A stretch of 21,635 bases of DNA from assembly GCA_030637135.1 (NCBI GenBank), contig DAOVVO010000007.1:1-21635 (forward strand), given 5' to 3'. The translations under genes and the position numbers were made by a program. Of the stretch, positions 1-6,403 are shown piece by piece (positions within the stretch are counted from its first letter, which is position 1; every line of letters starts with the position of its first letter). The notes below the pieces were generated by a model, which had not been told where the DNA came from, searched no databases, and saw only the letters and a program-made list of their open reading frames with translations. Origin of the DNA: Nitrospirota bacterium. GTDB taxonomy: Bacteria > Nitrospirota > Thermodesulfovibrionia > UBA6902 > BMS3Bbin08.

Positions 1-301
1 AAGGGTCCCTGAAAAAAGGGGCTATGACTTCCTCTCGACGACACCTCACCTTGAAGAGGCTATATATCTCTTTGAAAAAATTTTTGAAACAATGCTCGAG
101 ATTGCCGCTTATGAGAATAAGTTAAAGAGACTCGGAGATGAGATTTTGAGTGTTACGAGAAAAATAAAGGTGTTAGAGGAACGGGTATTCCCGGAGTTGA
201 AACATGAAATCAAAAATATAGCACAGTATATCAGCGAAAGGGAACGGGAGGCATTTTGCCGGCTGAAAAGATTCAAGGAAATCAAATCAAACCAATCATG
301 A
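1..301 (+). CDS. atpD: V/A-type ATP synthase subunit D, C-terminal part (partial at window start)
   Basis: The reading frame is open from base 2 to the TGA at 299-301 and gives the last 99 residues of a protein whose start lies outside the window. The sequence has the C-terminal pattern of V/A-type ATPase subunit D: an RGYDFL-like stretch, a helix with IYLFEKIFETMLEIAAYE, then LKRLGDEILSVTRKIKVLE, and a charged ending with SEREREAFCRLKRFKEIK. In this family subunit D is the central-stalk rotor component that couples the A3B3 head to the membrane ring. The whole family is about 200 residues, so roughly half is present. An ATG at 92-94 lies inside the frame, but the coding pattern clearly runs upstream of it, so it is not the start. 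Upstream genes of the V-ATPase operon would be expected just left of the window. Confidence 0.85.
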   Translation, partial: RVPEKRGYDFLSTTPHLEEAIYLFEKIFETMLEIAAYENKLKRLGDEILSVTRKIKVLEERVFPELKHEIKNIAQYISEREREAFCRLKRFKEIKSNQS

Positions 302-498
302 TTTGAGCATCCGATTCTGTTAACAGGTTCATTAATTCTTTACACAATCTTATCGGTATCTTTGTGTATAATAAAACTGCCCAATCCGCTGAAAATCCTT
401 ATAAAATCAACAAGAGCGGAAGTGGTCTACAACTCGTCTATGACTCGTAGAGTGGAGTAGACCTGCCTGCCTGCCGGCAGGCGCTTCCCCTAATATAT
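302..498. other. Intergenic leader upstream of tRNA-Leu with a repeat remnant
   Basis: No gene is seen. A TATAAT box lies at 367-372. The best -35-like TTTACA (339-344) is 22 bases away, too far for a good promoter, so a tRNA promoter is possible but not firm. From about 425 to 486 there are nested inverted repeats: GTCTAC/GTAGAC at the ends of 425-461, and GCCTGCCGGCAGGC just after. These resemble the interior of the palindromic repeats at 1840-1907 and 6234-6287, and I read them as a degenerate remnant of that family. Confidence 0.4.
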
Positions 499-581
499 GG
501 GCGTGTGGCGGAACTGGCAGACGCGCCAGACTTAGGATCTGGTGGGGGCAACCCATGGAGGTTCGAGTCCTCTCACGCCCA
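499..581 (+). tRNA. tRNA-Leu (anticodon UAG)
   Basis: An 83-base class II tRNA cloverleaf. The acceptor stem GGGCGTG (499-505) pairs perfectly with CACGCCC (574-580), followed by discriminator A at 581. The anticodon stem CCAGA/TCTGG encloses the loop CTTAGGA, giving anticodon TAG for CUN leucine codons. A long variable arm (GTGGGGGCAACCCAT) and the T-arm GGTTCGAGTCC are present. The next bases are CTC, so the 3' CCA is not encoded and must be added after transcription. A nucleotidyltransferase that could take part is encoded at 15838-18453. Confidence 0.97.
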
Positions 582-688
582 CTCTATGAGCCGTTGGCTC
601 CGAGCCATAGGCCATTTTGAAACGATTACCAGGGATAAGTTTTCGGGATGGGCAACTCCCACCCTTTCGCACCAAAAAAAAATTATTT

Positions 689-751
689 ACCCCGTTAGAG
701 CGAGCCACCGTAGGTGCATAACGTTAGAGATTTTACAATCTCTAACGGGGT
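689..751. repeat. Palindromic repeat, copy A (ACCCCGTTAG family)
   Basis: A perfect 12-bp inverted repeat, ACCCCGTTAGAG (689-700) and CTCTAACGGGGT (740-751), encloses about 39 bases. The right half forms a nested hairpin (GTTAGAGATT ... AATCTCTAAC, about 723-744). The outer arms match copies at 1840-1907 and 6234-6287. The stop codon and last residues of the minus-strand gene at 742-1011 lie inside the right arm, so the element also sits where a terminator for that gene would be expected. It may be a miniature inverted-repeat or REP-like element. Confidence 0.7.
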
Positions 752-1011
752 TTCCCCTTACTCTCCATTTCAAGCAGCTGCCATTCGGCATAGCCTTTTT
801 TTCTCTTCCTGAGTTTTGTGCCTTTTAGTTGTATTTTATTCTTTGTCGGGTGTGTCTTAACCGTAATATATGCCCTTACAATATTTGCTATCGTGGCTTC
901 CTGAAACGTTATTTGGGTGCCCTCTTTGAGTACTATCGTGGTTCTTAAGTGTTTATGTCCATCAGGGATTTCAGCAATTACTTTTTTTACATCTTCATTG
1001 TTAACGATCAT
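742..1011 (-). CDS. Small hypothetical protein downstream of the selenoprotein gene
   Basis: An 89-residue protein with no signal peptide or membrane segment. It is soluble and basic, and the C-terminus is rich in Lys and Arg (GTKLRKRKKGYAEWQLLE). The first part predicts as beta-strands (HLRTTIVLKEGTQITFQ, IVRAYITVKTHP). I do not recognise a named family. Codon use and amino-acid composition look genuine. It starts 18 bases after the stop of the selenoprotein gene, with a modest GGAAAG ribosome-binding site about 10 bases before the ATG, so the two are probably co-transcribed. The last four residues (GKPR) and the TAG stop lie inside the palindromic repeat at 689-751, which suggests the element inserted at the gene end and supplied a new stop. 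No function can be assigned. Confidence 0.7.
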   Translation of the reverse strand: MIVNNEDVKKVIAEIPDGHKHLRTTIVLKEGTQITFQEATIANIVRAYITVKTHPTKNKIQLKGTKLRKRKKGYAEWQLLEMESKGKPR

Positions 1012-1029
1012 ATCTTAAATACTTTCCGC

Positions 1030-1800
1030 TTAATAAGCAGTAAAAATTGTTTTATCAACCCCTGTATTTCCAGTAAGGGGGTCATACGCATATACAATCA
1101 CTTCGTACCCCCCTTTTTTCATAATGGTTAATTCCCCTTTGAAGGTACTCGGCTTACCGGCATATGTAAGGGGGATGGTATCAGTAATTACTCCATTATG
1201 TTTAACAAAAGCCTTTGTTTCATATTTATGAGCATCCCATAACCCGCCCGGGGTTAGAGGACAACCTCATATCATGACAATGTGAGCCTGTACCGAAATA
1301 GTTGTCGTTTTATCGGTTACCTGTATTTTTTCTCCTTTTTGGGGAAGGACGACATCAACGGAAAAGCCCGGAATTTCTATGACTACTCCGTCTCCAACAA
1401 TGTCTTTTCCTGGAATTAACCATACCTGTGTTGAGCTTTTTATCATAGACTCTTTCCTGACATAGGGGGCCTGTACTTCAATGGTAAGGAGCTTTGGCTC
1501 ATCGATATCAACAGTGGTTTCGAACCGTGCGGTCGAATCATCTGTCAATCGACCCCCCCTCTGCAGAGGATCAATCATAATTTTTTTTGTGTTCCCAGTT
1601 GCACCAGCTGTTAATCCTTTAGTGATGATTTCTCCTGTTGCGCTGTCTATGATGGTCACAAGAGCTCCTCCCATTGATGTGCCAACAAATTTTGCATCTT
1701 TTGACTGTGCCCTTACAATTAACTTTGTCTGAACAGCCTCTGCAGTAACGCCACATATAAATACTGCCACGAGTAATCCAAAAATTATAATGTTTCTCAT
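1030..1800 (-). CDS. Secreted selenoprotein candidate with in-frame TGA (Sec178) in a UGCP motif
   Basis: Conventional calling stops at the TGA at 1267-1269 (177 residues), but the same frame continues for 78 codons to a TAA at 1030-1032 with convincing protein sequence, giving 256 residues with Sec at 178. The region reads VQAHIVMI-U-GCPLTPGGLWDAHKYE. The Sec-Gly-Cys arrangement resembles a CxC redox or metal-binding motif. The downstream part predicts as beta-strands (FKGELTIMKKGGYEVIVYAYDP), like the upstream part, so this looks like one beta-rich protein. Residues 1-20 are a signal peptide (MRNIIIFGLLVAVFICGVTA, likely cleaved after VTA), so it is exported. A strong AGGAGGG ribosome-binding site lies 5 bases before the ATG. 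A SECIS-like hairpin follows the TGA. The family and substrate are not recognised. The alternative, a pseudogene with a nonsense mutation, is less likely given the hairpin and the preserved frame. Confidence 0.82.
1235..1261 (-). promoter_or_regulatory. Bacterial SECIS-like hairpin directly after the TGA
   Basis: Counting the U of UGA as 1, bases 14-19 (UAACCC) pair with 25-30 (GGGUUA) around the five-base loop CGGGC at 20-24. Pairing extends outward through UCCU (9-12) with GGGA (32-35), broken by one mismatch (13/31). The apical loop starts 16 bases after the UGA and has G at its second position. This fits the known bacterial SECIS layout: a hairpin inside the coding region, about 16-37 bases from UGA to the loop, and a G near the start of the loop. 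It would bind SelB to decode UGA as selenocysteine. Confidence 0.75.
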
Positions 1801-1839
1801 TTTATCCCTCCTGATTACAAACTATCCTTTTGTGTATTT

Positions 1840-1907
1840 ACCCCGGTAGAAGACCTGTCTGCTCTATGAGTCGTGGACCGACAGGCAGCGGGGCTTTCTA
1901 ACGGGGT
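1840..1907. repeat. Palindromic repeat, copy B (ACCCCGTTAG family)
   Basis: Outer arms ACCCCGGTAGAA (1840-1851) and TTCTAACGGGGT (1896-1907) match with one mismatch. Inside, ACCTGTCTGC and its partner GACAGGCAGC form a further stem. The block from 1880 (GACAGGCAGCGGGGC onward, to the right end) is nearly identical to the reverse complement of the copy at 6234-6287. It lies between two divergent genes, so termination cannot be its general role. Confidence 0.7.
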
Positions 1908-2077
1908 TAAGATAAAAGATTAAAAATCCAGATATATATTTGATTTTAATTTAGTTTTAAGATGCACAATCTTTTTTGCGAGGTAACAAAAAATAGTCTC
2001 TTTTGAATAAATATAATGTGATAGTTTATACAGATGGGTATTGTTTCGTTCCATTGAGTTTAACAAAATTCGTAATG

Positions 2078-2155
2078 TTGTCAAGGTATTAAAATATATG
2101 ATATATAAAAATGTGATATGAGTAGTTGACTTTTAGATTAGATTATGGCTAAATT
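2078..2155 (+). promoter_or_regulatory. Candidate sigma-70-type promoters for the pilBTC operon
   Basis: There are two overlapping candidates: TTGTCA-18-TATATA (2078-2107) and TTGACT-18-TAAATT (2126-2155). The second places its -10 box seven bases before the pilB ATG at 2163, which also lacks a ribosome-binding site, so a leaderless transcript is possible. AT-rich DNA yields such matches by chance. No sigma-54 -24/-12 element was seen. Confidence 0.35.
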
Positions 2156-2162
2156 TTAAAAA

Positions 2163-3866
2163 ATGGCTACTAAATTAGGGCAGTTATTAATAAATAACCA
2201 TCTCATTACTGAGGAACACTTGGAGAAAGCCCTTGAATTGCAGAAGAAAGAAGGTGGCCGTTTAGGATCAAACCTCATTAAACTCGGGGTTTTAACTGAA
2301 GAGAAATTAGTAGCTTTCCTCAGTCAGCAGTATGGGGTTCCCGCTATAAGTTTATCTGACTATCAGATTGATTCTAACCTCACAAAATTCATACCAGTTG
2401 ACGTTGCACAAAAATATTCAATACTGCCAGTTGCACGGGTAGGTGCAACTCTTACTGTTGCAATGGTTGACCCGTCTAATGTGTTCGCAATAGATGATGT
2501 GAAATTTATGACAGGCTATAATGTGGACCCGGTTGTTGCCACTGAATCAGCTATAAGGGAGGCAATTACTCAAAACTACGGACAAACTGATACCCTCCAG
2601 ACCGCAATGGATAGCTTGAACATGGGAGATGATGATCTCCTGGATTTAATCCAGGATGAAGGAGAAGAAGTAGATATATCCGAATTGAAGCAGGCAGTGG
2701 AAGAGGCACCAGTTGTGAAACTCGTTAATATTATCCTCAGTGAAGCTATCACCAAAGGTGCCAGCGACATACACCTTGAACCATATGAGAAATCATTTAG
2801 AGTTCGTTACAGAATTGATGGTGTGCTTTACGATATTATGAAACCCCCTCCTAAGTTAAAAGCGGCTCTTTCATCGAGAATTAAGATTATGTCGCAGCTT
2901 GATATAGCAGAAAGAAGACTCCCGCAGGATGGCAGAATAAAACTGAAAATAAGAGGTAGAGAGGTTGACCTTCGTGTCTCAACCTTACCCACACTTTTTG
3001 GTGAAAAGATCGTTATGAGAATTCTGGACAAAAGCAACCTCGTTCTTGACCTTACGAAGCTCGGTTTTGAAAAAGAGGCACTTAAAAACTTTCAGGAGGC
3101 TATAGAGTCGCCCTTTGGTATGGTTCTTGTAACTGGTCCTACAGGGAGCGGTAAAACAACAACACTCTATTCTGCTCTCAGCACCATTAACACCATCGGA
3201 GTGAACATTATGACAGTTGAGGATCCTGTTGAATATAACCTTATGGGAATCAATCAGGTTCAGGTTCGGGAAGAAATAGGGCTTACTTTTGCCTCTTCAC
3301 TTCGTTCTTTTTTGAGGCAGGACCCTGACATAGTAATGGTTGGGGAAATCAGGGATTTTGAAACAGCTGAGATTGCTGTAAAGGCTGCGCTCACAGGACA
3401 CCTCGTTCTCAGTACCCTTCACACAAATGATGCTTCGAGCACCATATCAAGGCTCTTAAATATGGGAATAGAACCATTTTTAGTCTCTGCATCAGTTGTG
3501 CTTATCCTTGCCCAGAGACTGTGCAGGAAAGTATGCCAGAAGTGTAAAAAAGAAGAAAATACCCCTCAAGCTGCTCTTGTTAACGCAGGGTTTTCAGAAG
3601 AAGAAGTTAAAACGATTAAGTGTTTTAGGGGGAAAGGATGTCCTACCTGCAATGATACAGGATATAAAGGCAGGATAGCGCTTTATGAAGTAATGCCTGT
3701 AAAGGCGGAGCTCAAGGAGTTAATTCTCGAGGGGGCATCAACCGGTGAAATAAAAAAGACAGCTGTGAAGCTGGGAATGAATACGCTGCGAATGAGTGGT
3801 CTTAGCAAAATCAGAGAAGGGGTAACAACAATAGAAGAAGTTGTGAGGGTAACATTTGGAGATTAA
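2163..3866 (+). CDS. pilB: Type IV pilus assembly ATPase PilB
   Basis: Full-length (567 residues) extension motor ATPase of the GspE/PilB family. It powers pilin polymerisation at the cytoplasmic face of the inner membrane by acting on PilC. Residues 1-155 form the MshEN/GspE N-terminal domain (LGQLLINNHLITEEHLEKAL, then LGVLTEEKLVAFLSQQYGVP). The C-terminal ATPase has Walker A GPTGSGKT at 325-332, Walker B-type DPDIVMVGEIRD at 387-398 and a His box starting TGH at 411-413. A zinc-binding tetracysteine is formed by C458/C461 and C493/C496, with C454 and C487 nearby; this is typical of PilB and absent from PilT. The ATG at 2163 gives the standard N-terminus MATKLGQLL but has no clear ribosome-binding site. 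pilT and pilC follow in the same operon. Confidence 0.97.
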   Translation: MATKLGQLLINNHLITEEHLEKALELQKKEGGRLGSNLIKLGVLTEEKLVAFLSQQYGVPAISLSDYQIDSNLTKFIPVDVAQKYSILPVARVGATLTVAMVDPSNVFAIDDVKFMTGYNVDPVVATESAIREAITQNYGQTDTLQTAMDSLNMGDDDLLDLIQDEGEEVDISELKQAVEEAPVVKLVNIILSEAITKGASDIHLEPYEKSFRVRYRIDGVLYDIMKPPPKLKAALSSRIKIMSQLDIAERRLPQDGRIKLKIRGREVDLRVSTLPTLFGEKIVMRILDKSNLVLDLTKLGFEKEALKNFQEAIESPFGMVLVTGPTGSGKTTTLYSALSTINTIGVNIMTVEDPVEYNLMGINQVQVREEIGLTFASSLRSFLRQDPDIVMVGEIRDFETAEIAVKAALTGHLVLSTLHTNDASSTISRLLNMGIEPFLVSASVVLILAQRLCRKVCQKCKKEENTPQAALVNAGFSEEEVKTIKCFRGKGCPTCNDTGYKGRIALYEVMPVKAELKELILEGASTGEIKKTAVKLGMNTLRMSGLSKIREGVTTIEEVVRVTFGD

Positions 3867-3908
3867 ATTATTTATTAAATATTGTAATATTTAAAGGAGG
3901 TATAACGA

Positions 3909-4994
3909 GTGTCAAATTTATATGACTTACTAAAACTTATGGTTGAAAAGGGCGCCTCAGACCTTCATATTACCACAGCCTCTCCACCACGTGTAAGAAT
4001 TGACGGAAAACTCTTTACGCTCAATGAGAATCCCCTTACCCCACCTGAATCCAAATCCTTATGTTACAGCGTTCTCACTGATGCACAAAAACACATGTTT
4101 GAAGAAAACAGTGAACTTGACCTTTCCTTTGGGATTAAAGGCTTAAGCAGGTTTCGTGCAAATATATTTATGCAGAGGGGAGCGGTAGCAGGGGCATTCA
4201 GGACTATTCCATTTCATATCCTCACCTTTAAGGAACTCGGTCTCCCTGCTATAGCTGCTGAACTTACCAAAAAACCACGGGGGCTTATTTTGGTAACAGG
4301 TCCTACGGGGAGTGGTAAATCTACAACCCTGGCAACGATGATTGACAAAATTAACGAGGATCGACAAGACCATATAATAACAATAGAAGACCCTATCGAA
4401 TATTTACACCCTCATAAAAAATGCCTTGTTAATCAGAGAGAGGTTAATGCTGATACGAATTCATTTAAGTCTGCATTGAAGTATATCTTAAGGCAGGATC
4501 CTGATGTTGTTCTCATTGGTGAGATGAGAGACCTGGAGACCATAGAAGCAGCTCTCACTGTGTCTGAGACTGGTCACCTCAGCTTTGCAACCCTTCACAC
4601 GAACACGGCAGTTTCATCAATAAATCGTATTATAGATGTTTTCCCGTCTCATCAGCAGGATCAGGTAAGAATTCAGCTCTCTTTCGTATTGGAAGGCATA
4701 ATTTCCCAACAACTGATTTCAAGAAAATCAGGTGGTGGGAGGGTATTATGCGTTGAAATTCTTATTCCAAATCTTGCAATAAGAAATCTTATCAGGGAAG
4801 ATAAGGTGCATCAGATATACTCTATGATGCAGACGGGTCAGACAAAATTTGGCATGCAAACCATGAATCAATCTCTTTTAGCATTATTTACCAAGGGACT
4901 TATATCATATGAAGATGTGATTGGAAAATCTCCCCTACCTGAGGAGATGCTTAATATGTTGCAGAAAGTCTCTGTAACAGAGGGAAGGAGATAA
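3909..4994 (+). CDS. pilT: Type IV pilus retraction ATPase PilT
   Basis: A 361-residue motor ATPase that drives pilin depolymerisation, giving twitching movement and DNA uptake in organisms that use it. The N-terminal PAS-like part is followed by Walker A GPTGSGKS (131-138), Walker B-type DPDVVLIGEMRD (197-208) and the His box TGHLSFATLHTN. Near the C-terminus it has the PilT signature AIRNLIRE followed by HQIYSMMQTGQ, which separates it from PilB and supports a retraction role. The start is GTG at 3909, chosen because an excellent AAGGAGGT ribosome-binding site lies 7 bases upstream and the sequence MSNLYDLLKLMVEKGASDLHI is the usual PilT beginning. It lies 42 bases after pilB and 3 bases before pilC. 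Confidence 0.97.
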   Translation: MSNLYDLLKLMVEKGASDLHITTASPPRVRIDGKLFTLNENPLTPPESKSLCYSVLTDAQKHMFEENSELDLSFGIKGLSRFRANIFMQRGAVAGAFRTIPFHILTFKELGLPAIAAELTKKPRGLILVTGPTGSGKSTTLATMIDKINEDRQDHIITIEDPIEYLHPHKKCLVNQREVNADTNSFKSALKYILRQDPDVVLIGEMRDLETIEAALTVSETGHLSFATLHTNTAVSSINRIIDVFPSHQQDQVRIQLSFVLEGIISQQLISRKSGGGRVLCVEILIPNLAIRNLIREDKVHQIYSMMQTGQTKFGMQTMNQSLLALFTKGLISYEDVIGKSPLPEEMLNMLQKVSVTEGRR

Positions 4995-4997
4995 AAG

Positions 4998-6203
4998 ATG
5001 CCAACAGCATTTAAGTGGTCTGGTAAAACCTCGAAAGGTACTATCCAGAGCGGTGAAATAACAGCAAATTCTAAGGATGAAGTTATTACGCAGTTAAGAA
5101 AACAGAATATAATTCCCACAGCTGTTACAAAGAAATCAAAGGTTCTTTTTGAGTTGCCGCCGGCAAAGCCGAAAGACAAAGATATCGTTGTTTTTACAAG
5201 ACAGTTTGCAACCATGATTGATGCCGGACTACCGCTTGTACAGGCCCTTGAAATACTTACAAAACAGACTGAAAATAAGTCTCTCGCAAAAGTTATTGGT
5301 AAGATAAAAGATGATGTAGAGGGTGGCTCCACTTTTGCAGATGCATTAAAGAAACACCCAAGGATGTTCAGTGAACTTTATGCGAATATGGTGGCAGCGG
5401 GTGAGGCAGGTGGTATCCTTGACACCATTCTCAGCAGACTCGCCCAGTATATTGAAAAGGCAATGAAACTCAAAAAGAAAGTAAAGGGTGCCATGATATA
5501 TCCGTCTGTCATTGTATCAGTGGCTCTTTTAGTAATTGTAGTTATTATGATTTTTGTCGTACCTACCTTTGCAAGGATGTTTGCCCAGCTCGGGGGAATA
5601 CTTCCTCTCCCTACGAGGCTCATCATCGGTATAAGTGGTTTTCTGGGTGGAATCGGTGGCGTTATAATACTTGCCTGCATAATCGGTATCATGATTGCAT
5701 TTACACAGGCCCGGAGGACAGAAAAAGGTAAGACTATCATAGATGCCTTTTTGCTAAAATTACCTATTTTCGGGATACTCTTGAGAAAAGTTGCGATTGC
5801 AAAATTTACCAGGACACTCGGGACACTCGTGGGCAGCGGTGTCCCCATACTCGATAGCCTTGATATAACAGCCAAAACAGCGGGAAATAAGGTAGTTGAA
5901 CATGCTGTCTATGATGTAAAAAAGGCTGTAGCTGAAGGGAAAACCCTTGCAGAGCCGTTAACTCAGGTAAAGGTATTTCCACCAATGGTTACGCAGATGA
6001 TTAGCGTGGGGGAATCGACAGGTGCAGTGGATAATATGCTTAACAAGATCGCCGATTTTTATGATGATGAAGTTGACAATTCTGTTTCCAACCTTACCTC
6101 AATGATGGAACCTGTAATCATGGTCTTTCTCGGTGGTACCATTGGTTTTATAGTGGTTGCAATGTATCTGCCAATATTCAAACTTATCACGCTGATAAAG
6201 TAA
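4998..6203 (+). CDS. pilC: Type IV pilus inner-membrane platform protein PilC
   Basis: A 401-residue member of the GspF/PilC family, the inner-membrane platform that the PilB and PilT motors act on. It has the usual N-terminal stretch (FKWSGKTSKGTIQSGEI) and two T2SSF domains, roughly 68-190 and 270-393. The first contains FTRQFATMIDAGLPLVQAL and the second FTRTLGTLVGSGVPILDSL. Three hydrophobic segments lie near residues 168-195, 208-235 and 370-396, the family topology. The ATG is 3 bases after the pilT stop, with an AAGGAG ribosome-binding site inside the end of pilT, so translation is probably coupled. The operon as seen is only pilB-pilT-pilC; no pilin gene is in this window. Confidence 0.97.
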   Translation: MPTAFKWSGKTSKGTIQSGEITANSKDEVITQLRKQNIIPTAVTKKSKVLFELPPAKPKDKDIVVFTRQFATMIDAGLPLVQALEILTKQTENKSLAKVIGKIKDDVEGGSTFADALKKHPRMFSELYANMVAAGEAGGILDTILSRLAQYIEKAMKLKKKVKGAMIYPSVIVSVALLVIVVIMIFVVPTFARMFAQLGGILPLPTRLIIGISGFLGGIGGVIILACIIGIMIAFTQARRTEKGKTIIDAFLLKLPIFGILLRKVAIAKFTRTLGTLVGSGVPILDSLDITAKTAGNKVVEHAVYDVKKAVAEGKTLAEPLTQVKVFPPMVTQMISVGESTGAVDNMLNKIADFYDDEVDNSVSNLTSMMEPVIMVFLGGTIGFIVVAMYLPIFKLITLIK

Positions 6204-6233
6204 GAGCTCTAACAGAAAAAGACAATTGTCTTT

Positions 6234-6287
6234 ACCCCATTAGAAAGCCCCGCTGCCTGTCTGCCGGCATCTGTCTGCTAACGGGGT
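6234..6287. repeat. Palindromic repeat, copy C (ACCCCGTTAG family)
   Basis: Outer arms ACCCCATTAG (6234-6243) and CTAACGGGGT (6278-6287) with one mismatch. The interior GCCCCGCTGCCTGTC matches, in reverse complement, the right half of copy B at about 1880-1907. It lies between pilC and the addB-like gene, where the stem could end the pil transcript, although no T-run follows. Confidence 0.7.
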
Positions 6288-6403
6288 TTACGTATCTTTA
6301 GAATTGAATATGCCACATTTCCCACCCCTACAATCTCTTGGTGCGCTCAAACTCAAAGATTCATCCAAAGGGAGTAAAAAGAAATAATGGGTTGTTCTAT
6401 TAC

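Larger units (their letters stand above)
1801..2162. other. Intergenic region between the divergent selenoprotein gene and pilB
   Basis: No gene is seen in 362 bases. The left part holds the ribosome-binding site of the minus-strand gene and a palindromic repeat (1840-1907). The rest is very AT-rich. Two candidate promoters for pilB point right: TTGTCA (2078-2083) with TATATA (2102-2107), spacer 18, and TTGACT (2126-2131) with TAAATT (2150-2155), spacer 18. The second would start transcription almost at the pilB ATG. Confidence 0.6.

Noticed and set aside
505..828. A 107-residue plus-strand frame starting MAELADAPDLG
   Set aside because: It is the translation of the tRNA-Leu gene and the following repeat, a well-known false protein.
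1267..1269. TGA as Trp or Gly under an altered genetic code
   Set aside because: TGG is used for Trp throughout and TGA ends other genes here (subunit D, rpiB), so a standard code with local Sec insertion fits better.
1267..1800. The minus-strand gene read as a complete 177-residue protein
   Set aside because: The in-frame continuation after TGA, the UGCP motif and the SECIS-like hairpin favour read-through to 1030.
2100..2162. Sigma-54 promoter before pilB
   Set aside because: No GG-N10-GC element with the needed TGGCAC/TTGC character was found.
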